This document shows positions 7,139 through 15,106 of a DNA stretch of 32,003 bases, one piece after another. Below the pieces are notes generated by a model. The model was given only the letters and a program-made list of their open reading frames with translations, searched no databases and was not told the DNA's origin. Each line of letters begins with the position of its first letter. The stretch's first letter is position 1. Source of the stretch: CAZAYB01 sp964489215 (GTDB taxonomy: Bacteria; Planctomycetota; Phycisphaerae; Sedimentisphaerales; Anaerohalosphaeraceae); assembly GCA_964489215.1 (NCBI GenBank), contig CAZAYB010000005.1, forward strand, positions 1 through 32,003. The letters are read 5' to 3'. Position numbers and translations under genes: made by a program.

Positions 7139-8764
7139 ATGGCAGCAAAAAAAATAGCTTTTGATTCACAAGCCCGCCAGGCAATTCGCGAAGGTGTGCG
7201 TAAACTGTCCAAAGCAGTAAAAATAACTCTTGGACCGTGCGGAAGAAACGTCGTTTTGGAAAAATCATTCGGTTCACCGACTGTAACAAAAGACGGGGTA
7301 AGTGTAGCTAAGGAAATCGAGCTTGAGGATTCATACGAGAATATGGGTGCTCAGATGGTTAAGGAAGTTGCCAGTAAAACTTCAAATGTAGCAGGCGACG
7401 GAACAACCACTGCGACAATCCTGGCTGAGGCAATTTTCGAGGAAGGTCTCAAAAACATAACCGCTGGCGCAAACGCTATGCAGGTTAAACGCGGAATAGA
7501 CAAAGCCGTGGATAAAATTGTCGATGAGCTCAAAAAAATGAGCACTTCGGTTAATTCCAGCAAACAGATTCAACAGGTCGCTACCTGCAGTGCTAACCAG
7601 GAAGCCGAAATTGGAAAAACAATGGCAAAGGCAATGGATAAGGTCGGTAAAGACGGCGTCATAACCGTTGAAGAAGGCCAGTCGCTGGAAACAACCGTTG
7701 AACTCGTTGAGGGTATGCAGTTTGACAAGGGGTACCTGAGCCCGCATTTCATTAACGACACCGAGAACATGGTAGTTTCTCTGGACAAACCCTATATACT
7801 CGTCCATGAAAAGAAAATCAGTTCTGTAAAATCAATCGTGCCCATCCTTGAAAAGGTTGCAAAACAGGGCAGACCGCTGCTTATAATCGCAGAGGATATC
7901 GAAGGTGAGGCCCTTGCCACTCTCGTAGTAAATAAGCTGCGCGGCGTACTCCAGGTCGCTGCTGTAAAGGCACCGGGCTTTGGCGACAGAAGAAAGGCAA
8001 TGCTCCAGGACATAGCTATACTCACCGGTGCTACTGCTATATTCGAGGACCTCGGCATGGATGTTGAAAAGCTTGAGCTCTCACAGCTTGGACAGGCAAA
8101 GAGAATCACCATAGACAAGGACAACACCACGGTAATAGAAGGCGCCGGCAAAACTGCTGATATCAAGGGAAGAATCGAGCAGATTAAAAATGAGATAGAA
8201 GCTTCCACAAGTGATTATGACATCGAAAAACTTCAGGAAAGACTGGCAAAACTTTCCGGCGGAGTAGCACAGATAAACGTCGGAGCAGCAACAGAAGCTG
8301 AAGTAAAGGAAAAGAAAGCCCGTGTAGAAGATGCACTTCATGCCTGCAGAGCTGCGGTTGAAGAAGGTATTCTGCCAGGCGGCGGAGTTAGCACACTAAA
8401 AGTACTTGCCACGCTGGATGACGTTAAAACAACCGGCGACGAAAAAATCGGGGTCGATATTGTAAAAAGAGCCGTCGTAGCTCCTATAAAGCAAATCGCT
8501 GTAAACGCAGGTCTCGACGGGTCTATTGTTGCCCAGAAGGTTATGGACAGCAAGGAAAAGAACTACGGATATGATGCTCTGCGTAAAGAGTACGGAGACA
8601 TGGTTAAGTTCGGCGTGATAGTACCTACGAAAGTCGAAAGAACTGCTTTGCAAAACGGTGCTTCAATTGCTTCTCTGCTGCTCACTACAGACGCCCTGGT
8701 AAGTGAAATACCGGAAAAAAAGTCTGAACCTGCTATGCCCGCAGGCGGCGGCGGAATGTACTAA
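7139..8764 (+). CDS. groEL: Chaperonin GroEL
   Basis: ATP-driven folding chamber, 541 aa, complete. The equatorial ATP site is seen in TLGPCGRNVVLEKSFGSP and VAGDGTTTATILAEAI; the apical domain has EDIEGEALATLVVNKLRG and APGFGDRRKAMLQDIA; the intermediate domain has INVGAATEAEVKEKKARVED with the hydrolytic Asp. The C-terminus ends in GGGGMY, close to the usual Gly-Met tail. A minor oddity is Cys in GPCGRN, where Lys or Arg is common. Translation starts at ATG 7139 after GGGAG. It follows groES in the same operon and ends in a terminator that overlaps the next promoter. Confidence 0.98.
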   Translation: MAAKKIAFDSQARQAIREGVRKLSKAVKITLGPCGRNVVLEKSFGSPTVTKDGVSVAKEIELEDSYENMGAQMVKEVASKTSNVAGDGTTTATILAEAIFEEGLKNITAGANAMQVKRGIDKAVDKIVDELKKMSTSVNSSKQIQQVATCSANQEAEIGKTMAKAMDKVGKDGVITVEEGQSLETTVELVEGMQFDKGYLSPHFINDTENMVVSLDKPYILVHEKKISSVKSIVPILEKVAKQGRPLLIIAEDIEGEALATLVVNKLRGVLQVAAVKAPGFGDRRKAMLQDIAILTGATAIFEDLGMDVEKLELSQLGQAKRITIDKDNTTVIEGAGKTADIKGRIEQIKNEIEASTSDYDIEKLQERLAKLSGGVAQINVGAATEAEVKEKKARVEDALHACRAAVEEGILPGGGVSTLKVLATLDDVKTTGDEKIGVDIVKRAVVAPIKQIAVNAGLDGSIVAQKVMDSKEKNYGYDALRKEYGDMVKFGVIVPTKVERTALQNGASIASLLLTTDALVSEIPEKKSEPAMPAGGGGMY

Positions 8765-8798
8765 AAACCAGTAAGTTATTAGCAATTTATTTGCTTAC

Positions 8799-8826
8799 TT
8801 GATATTAAGGCGGGTTTTGTTATAAT
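8799..8826 (+). promoter_or_regulatory. Sigma-70 promoter inside the groEL terminator
   Basis: TTGATA (8799-8804), 16-nt spacer, TATAAT (8821-8826). The -10 box lies in the loop of the terminator hairpin at 8810-8844. Confidence 0.65.
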
Positions 8827-8844
8827 GACATTACCCGCTTTTTT
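8808..8844 (+). terminator. Intrinsic terminator of groESL
   Basis: GCGGGT (8810-8815) pairs with ACCCGC (8833-8838) around a 17-nt loop; six T follow (8839-8844). Confidence 0.7.
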
Positions 8845-8861
8845 AATGGGAAAGGAAAAAT

Positions 8862-9155
8862 ATGTTCAGGTTCTACTTTAATCAGCTTTCAAGAATAAGC
8901 AGAGGATTTGCCGTTAGTGTGTTCATTACCGGAATGCTCTTTATCGGTTTTTCAATGCTTATTTTCGCTATACCTGCCTTTTTTGGAATACTCGCAGCCA
9001 TCGCTTTTTTCATAATCGGGATAGGTATTGTAAGCTATGGAATAAAACTGCTCATGGCACTGGGACAGATGAATCGGCAAAGCCAGGACCCCCAGGACCC
9101 AAAAAGAGAAAACGTCAGGGTGCACCGCCAGGAGAATTACTTCGAAGAACTTTAA
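8862..9155 (+). CDS. Small two-helix membrane protein, unknown
   Basis: 97 aa. Hydrophobic stretches at about 15-35 (FAVSVFITGMLFIGFSMLIF) and 38-60 (AFFGILAAIAFFIIGIGIV) predict two membrane helices with a short turn. A basic and polar cytoplasmic-looking tail follows (QSQDPQDPKRENVRVHRQENYFEEL). AAAGGA lies 5 nt before the ATG. It has its own promoter, placed inside the groEL terminator, so it is probably expressed apart from the chaperonins, with some read-through possible. I do not recognise the family. Confidence 0.75.
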   Translation: MFRFYFNQLSRISRGFAVSVFITGMLFIGFSMLIFAIPAFFGILAAIAFFIIGIGIVSYGIKLLMALGQMNRQSQDPQDPKRENVRVHRQENYFEEL

Positions 9156-9225
9156 GATTATCCTGTTTTCACGATTACAATAAATAAACTTCGCGCATCT
9201 GATAGGCTGTAAATTACTGCCCGGA

Positions 9226-9750
9226 TTATTCAATAACTTTATCTTTAATCTTCATCTTGATAATTGCTGCATTACCAAAGCGGTCAACCTTTACTACCGC
9301 CTTGGCCTGGTCGGCATATTTGCGGAACATTTCGCCTGTTTGACGCCTTTTAACTTCAGGAACATAAAACCTTTCGATACCGTAAATGATTCTGCGTCTT
9401 TTCCTTATGCCCTTTATAAATACCTCATCTTCAGCAGTATCACCGGGCAGTTTACTAACTATACTGTCTAACTGCCAATTCCCTGATTCATCTCTGTTCA
9501 GACTTGCATAAACCGTTTCCCCCCGGCGATAAGGCATAGGCTCATTAGGGTCAGGATTGCTTATTGCGTCATAACTGATATTCATGTAGTAGCCGCTCAG
9601 AAAATCATAAGGGTCATAAGGAGATATATCCAGAACAATTGTCCGTCCGGTTACATGCGCAGAAATTTTAGGAGCTGCAATCAATACAAGCACGCCTGTC
9701 TTCACTGCGATAAGAACTGTAAAAAGTATTAGCAATTGCCTTTTATTCAT
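9226..9750 (-). CDS. GDYXXLXY family membrane-anchored protein
   Basis: 174 aa with one N-terminal membrane helix (LLILFTVLIAVKTGVLVLI) and a soluble domain outside. It matches the GDYXXLXY family by DPYDFLSGYYMNISYD (the variant of the GDYxxLxY motif), RRGETVYASL, and IERFYVPEVKRRQ. The function is unknown. Its ATG overlaps the stop codon of the upstream DUF2157 gene by four bases (ATGA), so the two are translationally coupled. DUF2157 and GDYXXLXY genes often occur side by side in other bacteria, which supports both calls and a joint membrane function. Confidence 0.85.
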   Translation of the reverse strand: MNKRQLLILFTVLIAVKTGVLVLIAAPKISAHVTGRTIVLDISPYDPYDFLSGYYMNISYDAISNPDPNEPMPYRRGETVYASLNRDESGNWQLDSIVSKLPGDTAEDEVFIKGIRKRRRIIYGIERFYVPEVKRRQTGEMFRKYADQAKAVVKVDRFGNAAIIKMKIKDKVIE

Positions 9751-11072
9751 TTCAAGCTCCTTCGTTTAAGGATTTTTTCAAATAAAAACGCACAAAGCAT
9801 CACCGAAGCTCCGCAAACGGCAAATATTATTGACTTCAAAAGCAGATTAGTTTCATATTCCAGCGTCCTTGCTATCACCGTAATAATCAAAAGCGTACCC
9901 GCTCCCCAGAACTCAAGCCTGGATTGCTTAACCACACTCCTGTATATTATCATCCCGCAAAGCAGAAGTATCGCTGTATTAGCCCCGACTGTAACGGTAA
10001 AAAAATCTCCGGTTAAAAGAAGAACGGGCACTGCTGTCCCGCAGACTATAAATATGCCGAAATAAACAATATTAAGAACCCTGCCTTTAAGTGACCAAAG
10101 GGCCCCGAGTATTAATATAATTGTAACAAATACAGGCAAGGCCAATGTGGTTAACGGATAAATGCCGTCAAAATCAAACCTTGAAATATCCCTGATAATT
10201 TCCTCTGATACTTCATGAAATGATGTCAGAAAAAGCGTAAACCCCAGCGCAAGAAAGCTAAGATTAATCCCAAGGCCCTTAAATTTCTCATAACAGTCCT
10301 TATTACCGCTTATTACAGCAGTTCCGATACAGGCAAGGGCGCACATGTATAATGAAAGAATCGCAGCACTTTGTTCGCCAAAGATATGCCCCCAGGAAAA
10401 TGGCGTTACTATAAAAATTACGATCCAGCTAAGCACAAACACCACTGAGCTCTTCCTCCAGTAAGCGAAAGGAAGCAAAGCTGCCGCAGTCAAAACAGGA
10501 TAATACCAGACAAGCCCCGGTTCACTTACAAAATTATGGCTGAACACAGAACCTGTAATCGCAACCGCTGCCAAAATTGCGTTAGGCACACTGCAAAACA
10601 GATAAGCCGCCGCGACAGCTCCGGCCGCCCAGGCCAAAAATCCATTGTAAATATGCCCGTGGATATGAAAAATCTGGGCGACAAGCCCGATATTTGCCCC
10701 GAAAATAATAGTGCCCACCACTACAAGACAGTGCCCAAGCCGCGGAAACCTCCCGTCTATCTTCCAAAGATAAAAACCAGCCGAATCCACAATCAGCATC
10801 CCGGAATATATGATAACGGTCTTCCACCCGGGCCCTAAATAATCCCAGTTAAACGCTACAAAACTTATTACCCCGATTCCTAAAAGAGCCGCCCCTATAC
10901 CATAAACAAACGCCATTATAAGGTTCGTATGGTCGGTCGAAAGATTCTCGAGACCATATTTGCTGCTTATCGTCTCAGCCTGCCGGGCCTCTATGATACC
11001 TTCATCGCGCCACTGCTCCAGCAGACCCTTTAACTTCGACTTGAACCCTGACGACAAATGCCACTCTTTCAT
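9747..11072 (-). CDS. DUF2157 multi-pass membrane protein
   Basis: 441 aa. The soluble N-terminus has the DUF2157 pattern (LKGLLEQWRDEGIIEARQAE followed by a Tyr-Gly-Leu turn), then about ten to twelve hydrophobic segments (for example AFVYGIGAALLGIGVISFVA and TVIIYSGMLIVDSAGFYLW). The start is ATG at 11072 with AAGGAG 7 nt upstream; the frame is open back to 11123, but those codons overlap the -10 region. It is the first gene of a two-gene operon with the GDYXXLXY gene, with which it overlaps by 4 nt. A promoter with an internal palindrome lies at 11105-11132. The biochemical role of the family is unknown. Confidence 0.85.
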   Translation of the reverse strand: MKEWHLSSGFKSKLKGLLEQWRDEGIIEARQAETISSKYGLENLSTDHTNLIMAFVYGIGAALLGIGVISFVAFNWDYLGPGWKTVIIYSGMLIVDSAGFYLWKIDGRFPRLGHCLVVVGTIIFGANIGLVAQIFHIHGHIYNGFLAWAAGAVAAAYLFCSVPNAILAAVAITGSVFSHNFVSEPGLVWYYPVLTAAALLPFAYWRKSSVVFVLSWIVIFIVTPFSWGHIFGEQSAAILSLYMCALACIGTAVISGNKDCYEKFKGLGINLSFLALGFTLFLTSFHEVSEEIIRDISRFDFDGIYPLTTLALPVFVTIILILGALWSLKGRVLNIVYFGIFIVCGTAVPVLLLTGDFFTVTVGANTAILLLCGMIIYRSVVKQSRLEFWGAGTLLIITVIARTLEYETNLLLKSIIFAVCGASVMLCAFLFEKILKRRSLK

Positions 11073-11104
11073 GCGATATCTCCTTAAAATGTGTTCATAT
11101 TTAT

Positions 11105-11132
11105 ATTGTATATATAGATACAATCAAGTCAA
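11105..11132 (-). promoter_or_regulatory. Promoter with operator-like palindrome, DUF2157 operon
   Basis: On the minus strand TTGACT (11132-11127), 16-nt spacer, TACAAT (11110-11105). ATTGTAT-N6-ATACAAT (11105-11124) fills the -10 box and spacer, an ideal place for a repressor. Confidence 0.6.
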
Positions 11133-11187
11133 GCCAAAAAACGCAATTTTCTGTAAATTTTCTTAAAATGTTCGATAATACTTTATG

Positions 11188-11216
11188 TTGACATATTGCG
11201 TGTAAGCATTTAAAAT
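11188..11216 (+). promoter_or_regulatory. Sigma-70 promoter of the phosphomannomutase gene
   Basis: TTGACA (11188-11193), 17-nt spacer, TAAAAT (11211-11216). Confidence 0.7.
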
Positions 11217-11272
11217 CAAATGTGTTCTGAATTCTTGAAAAAAACTGACTATGGTTCAATAGGAAAAAAATT

Positions 11273-12576
11273 ATGGATCCTTCAATTTTCAAAGCATACG
11301 ATATAAGAGGAATTTACCAGGACCAGCTCGATGAGGATGCCGCATGGAAGATAGGTCACGGTACCGCTCAGTTTTTGCGTTCACTCCTGAGAGGTTACGA
11401 AAGAGGCCAGGCAAACGCACAGTCCATTGTCGTGGGTACCGATATGAGAACCCACAGCCAGTCCCTCAAAAAATCGCTCATCGAAGGAATGAACGCAACC
11501 GGAACAAACGTCATCGATATTGGAATGATAGACACCCCCCAAATCTATTTCGCCGTTAACCACCTGGGAACCTGCGGCGGAGTCCAGGTAACCGCCTCTC
11601 ATAATCCCGCTAAATATAACGGCTTTAAAATTTCAGGACTCAACGCAAAGCCAGTCGGTCAGGATACCGGCTTAAAGGAAATTAAGCACATTGCCACCGC
11701 CTTGCTGCATACCAAGGCCACAAAGGACGGCTCCGTAGAAAAATACGAACTGGCCAAAGAATACAAACAGCACGTAATGAAGTTCCTTAACCCAAATATA
11801 AAACCGCTAAAACTCGTCATTGACGCCTCCAACGGTATGGCTGGAAAAGTCGTTCCCATCATATTCGGAGACGCACCAGTGGAAATAGTAGGCTTAAACT
11901 TCCAACACGATGGAACCTTTAAACATGACCCGAATCCTCTCGTGGACGCAAACCTCGCAGAGCTCAGGGAAACCGTCCTCGAAACACAGGCAGACGCTGG
12001 AATATGTTTCGACGGCGATGCGGATCGGCTTATGATGATAGATGAAGAAGGAAACAATATCGGCTGTGACCTGCTAACTGCACTTATGGTCCCCTATTTC
12101 TTAAAAAGAAATCCAGGTTCTGCGGTTGTTTATGATCTGAGAAGCAGCCATGCCGTCCAGGAAGAGATTATAAAAAATGGTGGAATACCAAGGCGCGAAC
12201 GAGTCGGTCACGCCTACATGAAAAAAACTCTTCGAGACAGCCACGCCGTTTTCGGAGGCGAGCTCAGCGGGCATTTCTATTACAGGGACAATTACTACGC
12301 AGATTCGGGGATGATAACTCTCGTGCACGTTCTTAATATTCTCAGCGAAACTGACAAAACTGTCAGCGAGCTGATTGCGCCTTTGCGGAGATATGCCTCA
12401 AGCGGTGAAATAAATTTCGAAGTCGAAGACAAGAACGAGGCTATGACCGCCCTTGCAAGAAAATATCAGCAGGGTCAGCAGGATGACCTTGACGGAATCA
12501 CCATACAGTTCAAGGACTGGTGGTTCAATGTAAGACCAAGTAATACTGAACCGCTTTTAAGACTGAACGTTGAAGC
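11273..12576 (+). CDS. Phosphomannomutase/phosphoglucomutase, 3' end lost in gap
   Basis: Interconverts hexose 1- and 6-phosphates for nucleotide-sugar and polysaccharide synthesis. All four alpha-D-phosphohexomutase motifs are present: the start FKAYDIRGIY, the phosphoserine loop VTASHNPAKYNGFK, the metal loop CFDGDADRLMM, the sugar-specificity loop GGELSGHFYYRD, and the phosphate-binding RPSNTEPLLRLNVE. This order and spacing fit the ManB/AlgC branch rather than GlmM. The reading frame runs into the 100-N gap at 12577 just after the last motif, so about 20 residues are probably missing; sequence after the gap is not part of it. ATG 11273 follows AGGA at 9 nt. It has its own promoter. Confidence 0.92.
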
Positions 12577-12676
12577 NNNNNNNNNNNNNNNNNNNNNNNN
12601 NNNNNNNNNNNNNNNNNNNNNNNNNNNNNNNNNNNNNNNNNNNNNNNNNNNNNNNNNNNNNNNNNNNNNNNNNNNN
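12577..12676. other. Assembly gap of exactly 100 N
   Basis: A fixed-length N run, the usual scaffold placeholder, so the true size is unknown. It hides the 3' ends of two convergent genes. Confidence 0.98.
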
Positions 12677-12942
12677 TTTATAGCGACATTCGCCAGCCGT
12701 TTTGACAGCTTCGCTGTACGTTGCGAACACTCCATCTCCCAGTTAAGTATAAACCTGACAGCTGCTTTTTGCTCCTCTGAAGAAACTTTTACGACATAGT
12801 AATGACTGTAATAATTCTCCCCCATAATTTCAGGCTCGATATTTGAATCAACCCCATTTTCCCTGAGCAGATTAACAACCCTTTCCGCCAGATCATAAGG
12901 ACCTTTGTAAACAACCGAATAATTATCCAGCTCTTGATCCAT
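12677..12942 (-). CDS. DUF2007-like small protein, C-terminus lost in gap
   Basis: The visible 88 aa begin MDQELDNYSVVYKGPYDLAE, followed by RVVNLLRENGVDSNIEPEI and YYVVKVSSEEQKAAVRFIL. This alternation (strand, helix over a membrane or domain swap site, strand, helix) resembles the DUF2007 putative signal-transducing domain, a small ferredoxin-like fold. The assignment is tentative. It lies 21 nt after the stop of the metallo-beta-lactamase-fold gene on the same strand and is probably its operon partner. The end runs into the scaffold gap, so the full length is unknown. No clear Shine-Dalgarno was seen. Confidence 0.7.
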
Positions 12943-12963
12943 TGCACAGCATCCAAATACAGA

Positions 12964-13611
12964 TTATCTCAAAAAAGGGTTGCCTTGCTTCTCAGCCCCG
13001 ATAGTCGAACCTGGCCCATGTCCCGGCAAAACTTTCGTATCATCTGGCAGACTAAGAAGCTTTTGCTTGATATTGCAGATAAGCTCATCCATATCCCCTC
13101 CGGGAAAATCAGTCCTGCCGACTCCCCCCGCAAAAAGCGCATCACCGGTAAATACAACCTTATCATTCTCGGAATATAAACTTATACCCCCGGAAGTATG
13201 CCCCGAAGTCCTGATAACCTCGAAACCTAACGTGCCGAATTCCTTAAATCCCTCTTCTTCTATCAGAATATCAGCTGGTTCGTGAACGATGTTATACCCG
13301 GCCAGCATCGAAAGATTCTTATCAGGATCGGTCATCATATCCGCATCGAATTTGTGTATCGCTGTCTTAAGGCCCGGCCATTTCTCCTTCAAATCACTAA
13401 GACCTGCAGTATGGTCCGCATGCCCATGAGTAAGAACAGCAAAAAGCGGATTAAGCCCATTTTCCTCAATATAGTTAATCAGTGAAAAAGGCTCAAGACC
13501 GGGATCTATTATTAAACAATCTTTATCATCGCTTTCTTTACGTAATAAATATGCGTTCGTGCCAAATCCGCTCAATACAAAACTGTCAATCTTCAATGCA
13601 AAATCTCCCAT
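12964..13611 (-). CDS. Metallo-beta-lactamase fold hydrolase, glyoxalase II-like
   Basis: A cytoplasmic zinc hydrolase of the YcbL/GloB-like group, probably acting on thioesters such as S-lactoylglutathione or a related thiol conjugate. The metal ligands are in THGHADHTAG (residues 61-67), the His of RTSGHTSGGISLY, the Asp of FTGDALFAGGVGRTD, and the His of VLPGHGPGSTIGAEKQGNPF. The last two blocks are typical of small glyoxalase II relatives. ATG 13611 is given, but the TTG at 13596 has GGGAG 8 nt upstream and would start the protein as MKIDSFVLSGFGTNAYLL, as family members usually begin, so the shorter form may be real. It is followed by the DUF2007-like gene 21 nt downstream. Confidence 0.9.
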   Translation of the reverse strand: MGDFALKIDSFVLSGFGTNAYLLRKESDDKDCLIIDPGLEPFSLINYIEENGLNPLFAVLTHGHADHTAGLSDLKEKWPGLKTAIHKFDADMMTDPDKNLSMLAGYNIVHEPADILIEEEGFKEFGTLGFEVIRTSGHTSGGISLYSENDKVVFTGDALFAGGVGRTDFPGGDMDELICNIKQKLLSLPDDTKVLPGHGPGSTIGAEKQGNPFLR

Positions 13612-13757
13612 AATAAAATATCTGTTTACAGCAACTATAATAGCCTTGTAATAATATTTTTGCAAGCTGCTTATAATCGCAGAAATAGGATAGGGAAGGG
13701 TTGCCTGAAAAATTGCAAAATTTTTTAAAGCTTACCTTAAGTATCTCACTTTTTTAT

Positions 13758-13785
13758 TTGCAATATTAACTGTTGTATATATAAT
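13758..13785 (+). promoter_or_regulatory. Sigma-70 promoter of the coiled-coil lipoprotein gene
   Basis: TTGCAA (13758-13763), 16-nt spacer, TATAAT (13780-13785). Transcription near 13792 rules out a start at the ATG of 13786. Confidence 0.6.
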
Positions 13786-13827
13786 ATGGCCAAATTAAAA
13801 TCACTTAAAGGGGAGAAGGAACAGATA

Positions 13828-14301
13828 ATGAGAAAAAAACTAATAACTATTTCAATGCTGATTTGCCTGTTTTCGCTTGGTTGTTCAAAAGATTCAAACC
13901 CCGAAGAATCTGCCGGTCAGACAGATACCCGCAAAAAAGATGACAGTTACCAAAGAATGGCCGAGCATACTTCAAAGGCAGTCGATGCAGCAGGCGATTA
14001 TCTGGCACAACAGAAAGAAAAAACCGTCGATTACATCCAGAAAGAAACCGTAAAACTCCAGGAAAATATGGCCGACCTGAAAAAACAGGCACAGCAAAAA
14101 AGCAGCGAAGTAAAACAGCAGTTTGATCAGCATAAAGAGCAGCTTGACCAGAAACTGGAGCAAATAACTGGTAAACTCGACCAGGCAAAGCAGGTAAGTG
14201 CTGAAAAATGGGATGATTTCCAGAAATGGTTCGATGAAAATATGGATAAAGCTGTACAAATTTATAATAATGCCCAATCGACTGTACAGCAAGAAAATTA
14301 A
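13828..14301 (+). CDS. Coiled-coil lipoprotein, function unknown
   Basis: 157 aa. The signal peptide MRKKLITISMLICLFSLGC ends in a lipobox with Cys19 as the lipidation site. The rest is highly charged and Gln/Lys/Glu rich and reads as a long helix with heptad-like repeats (about 50-150: LKKQAQQKSSEVKQQFDQHK and DQKLEQITGKLDQAKQ). It resembles apolipoprotein-type amphipathic helices and could be a structural or stress-type envelope protein. AAGGA stands 8 nt before ATG 13828; the in-frame ATG at 13786 overlaps the -10 box and is not used. It is a single-gene unit. No family could be named. Confidence 0.8.
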   Translation: MRKKLITISMLICLFSLGCSKDSNPEESAGQTDTRKKDDSYQRMAEHTSKAVDAAGDYLAQQKEKTVDYIQKETVKLQENMADLKKQAQQKSSEVKQQFDQHKEQLDQKLEQITGKLDQAKQVSAEKWDDFQKWFDENMDKAVQIYNNAQSTVQQEN

Positions 14302-14351
14302 GGACACTTGAATAAAGAAAAAATCACTAAAGAGTCCTATAAAAAACACCC

Positions 14352-14377
14352 GTAAGCTTTACCAGAATGCTTTTTTC
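14352..14377 (+). terminator. Weak terminator after the lipoprotein gene
   Basis: AAGC (14354-14357) and GCTT (14369-14372) with six T overlapping and following. The stem is short, so this is a weak call. Confidence 0.35.
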
Positions 14378-14407
14378 GGTTAATTTGTTAATAATCAACG
14401 CCTTTTA

Positions 14408-14436
14408 TTGAGTTTCAAGCGAATTTGTGGTATAAT
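14408..14436 (+). promoter_or_regulatory. Sigma-70 promoter of the small coiled-coil gene
   Basis: TTGAGT (14408-14413), 17-nt spacer, perfect TATAAT (14431-14436); transcription start near 14443. Confidence 0.7.
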
Positions 14437-14461
14437 AAAACTGTAAATGGGGCGTGTTTAC

Positions 14462-14487
14462 CCGGCCATAAGTAACGCCGGTTTTTT
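14462..14487 (+). terminator. Terminator-like hairpin in a gene leader (attenuator candidate)
   Basis: CCGGC (14462-14466) pairs with GCCGG (14477-14481) around a 10-nt loop and is followed by six T. It stands between the promoter at 14408 and the gene start at 14525. Upstream, GTAAA-N9-TTTAC (ending at 14461) could form a competing stem. Confidence 0.6.
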
Positions 14488-14524
14488 AAGATTTTGGCTT
14501 CGGAAAGTATTCTATGGGGGTGTT

Positions 14525-14785
14525 ATGATGAATGATGCAGGATTTAGAAAACAGCTTAATGAACTTATCAAGGAGATGGACTCTCTGCCGTCACCGCAAA
14601 AGAAAAAACTTACGGACTTAGCAAAGCAGACCAGTAAATCTCACAAGCAGCTCAGGGATAAAATGAATGCTTTACAGCAGTCCCTGGATTATCTTAGAGT
14701 GAGCGTAAAGTATTTGCTCTTCGATCTGGAAGCGACAAAAAGGGAAAACGCTCATTACAAGAAAATGCTTGATGATAATAAATAA
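14525..14785 (+). CDS. Small conserved-looking coiled-coil protein
   Basis: 86 aa, soluble, charged and almost wholly helical (RKQLNELIKEMDSLPSPQKK, then KLTDLAKQTSKSHKQLRDKM and LDYLRVSVKYLLFDLEATKR). The last block looks like a dimerising coiled coil. I believe similar small proteins occur in many planctomycetes, but this is from memory and no function is known to me. GGGGGTG lies 3 nt before ATG 14525. The frame is open back to an ATG at 14447, only about 4 nt after the predicted transcription start, so a leaderless longer form is possible. That form would place the terminator-like hairpin inside the coding part. The structured RNA-like stretch starts directly after the stop codon. Confidence 0.75.
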   Translation: MMNDAGFRKQLNELIKEMDSLPSPQKKKLTDLAKQTSKSHKQLRDKMNALQQSLDYLRVSVKYLLFDLEATKRENAHYKKMLDDNK

Positions 14786-14961
14786 AGGCGCCGACGGAAA
14801 TATCTATCCGTGGTGCAGGCTTTGGGCCTGTTAGTCAGAAATGACAATAAGGTCTGCTATTTGAAAATTGATATAACGTCGTCTGTGTCAGATGTCCTAT
14901 GTTCCTCCGGGCACAGCTTAACCGGTCGCTCCTACCGGTAGGCGGACACAGGCGGCGTTAT
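14786..14961 (+). ncRNA. Candidate structured RNA of about 175 nt
   Basis: Four hairpins in a row. A: GCGCC-g-ACGGA (14788-14798) with TCCGT-GGTGC (14807-14816), 10 bp with one bulge. B: CAGGC/GCCTG (14816-14830). C: GTCA-GAAA-TGAC (14834-14845), a GNRA tetraloop. D: a 17-bp stem, 14873-14889 with 14945-14961, which encloses two inner hairpins, TGTCC/GGGCA (14893-14913) and ACCGGT-N7-ACCGGT (14921-14939), forming a three-way junction. Two U-G pairs in stem D favour RNA over DNA. No T run follows. It does not match the conserved cores of 6S, SRP, tmRNA or RNase P RNA that I know. It may be a 3' UTR element, an independent RNA, or a leader of the response regulator gene. Confidence 0.5.
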
Positions 14962-15001
14962 TTACTTACATGGTAGTTATGATATTAAAACGCTTGAATA
15001 A

Positions 15002-15030
15002 TTATCAGCTTGAAGTTATGCTGATATAAA
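15002..15030 (+). promoter_or_regulatory. Promoter with overlapping inverted repeat, response regulator operon
   Basis: TTATCA (15002-15007), 17-nt spacer, TATAAA (15025-15030). TATCAGC-N10-GCTGATA (15003-15026) covers the -35 box and spacer and reaches the -10 box. Confidence 0.45.
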
Positions 15031-15050
15031 ATGATTGATTAAAGGAAAAA

Positions 15051-15096
15051 CCTTAAAACAAATTTTATTTGAGATAATTTTTGTTTTGTTTTAAGG
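15051..15096 (+). promoter_or_regulatory. Hairpin hiding the ribosome binding site
   Basis: CCTTAAAACAAA (15051-15062) pairs perfectly over 12 bp with TTTGTTTTAAGG (15085-15096), 22-nt loop. The AAGG at its 3' edge is the only Shine-Dalgarno of the gene starting at 15107. Confidence 0.6.
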
Positions 15097-15106
15097 ATTG
15101 AAAAAT

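Noticed and set aside
14873..14961. Integron attC site
   Set aside because: The ends show AAC and GTT, but the stem is paired without the R/L box breaks and extrahelical base, and the right end does not fit GTTRRRY. No integrase or cassette genes are present.
14786..14961. 6S, SRP, tmRNA or RNase P RNA
   Set aside because: The length would suit 6S, but the 5' and 3' ends do not pair to enclose a central bubble, and the conserved cores of the other RNAs are missing.
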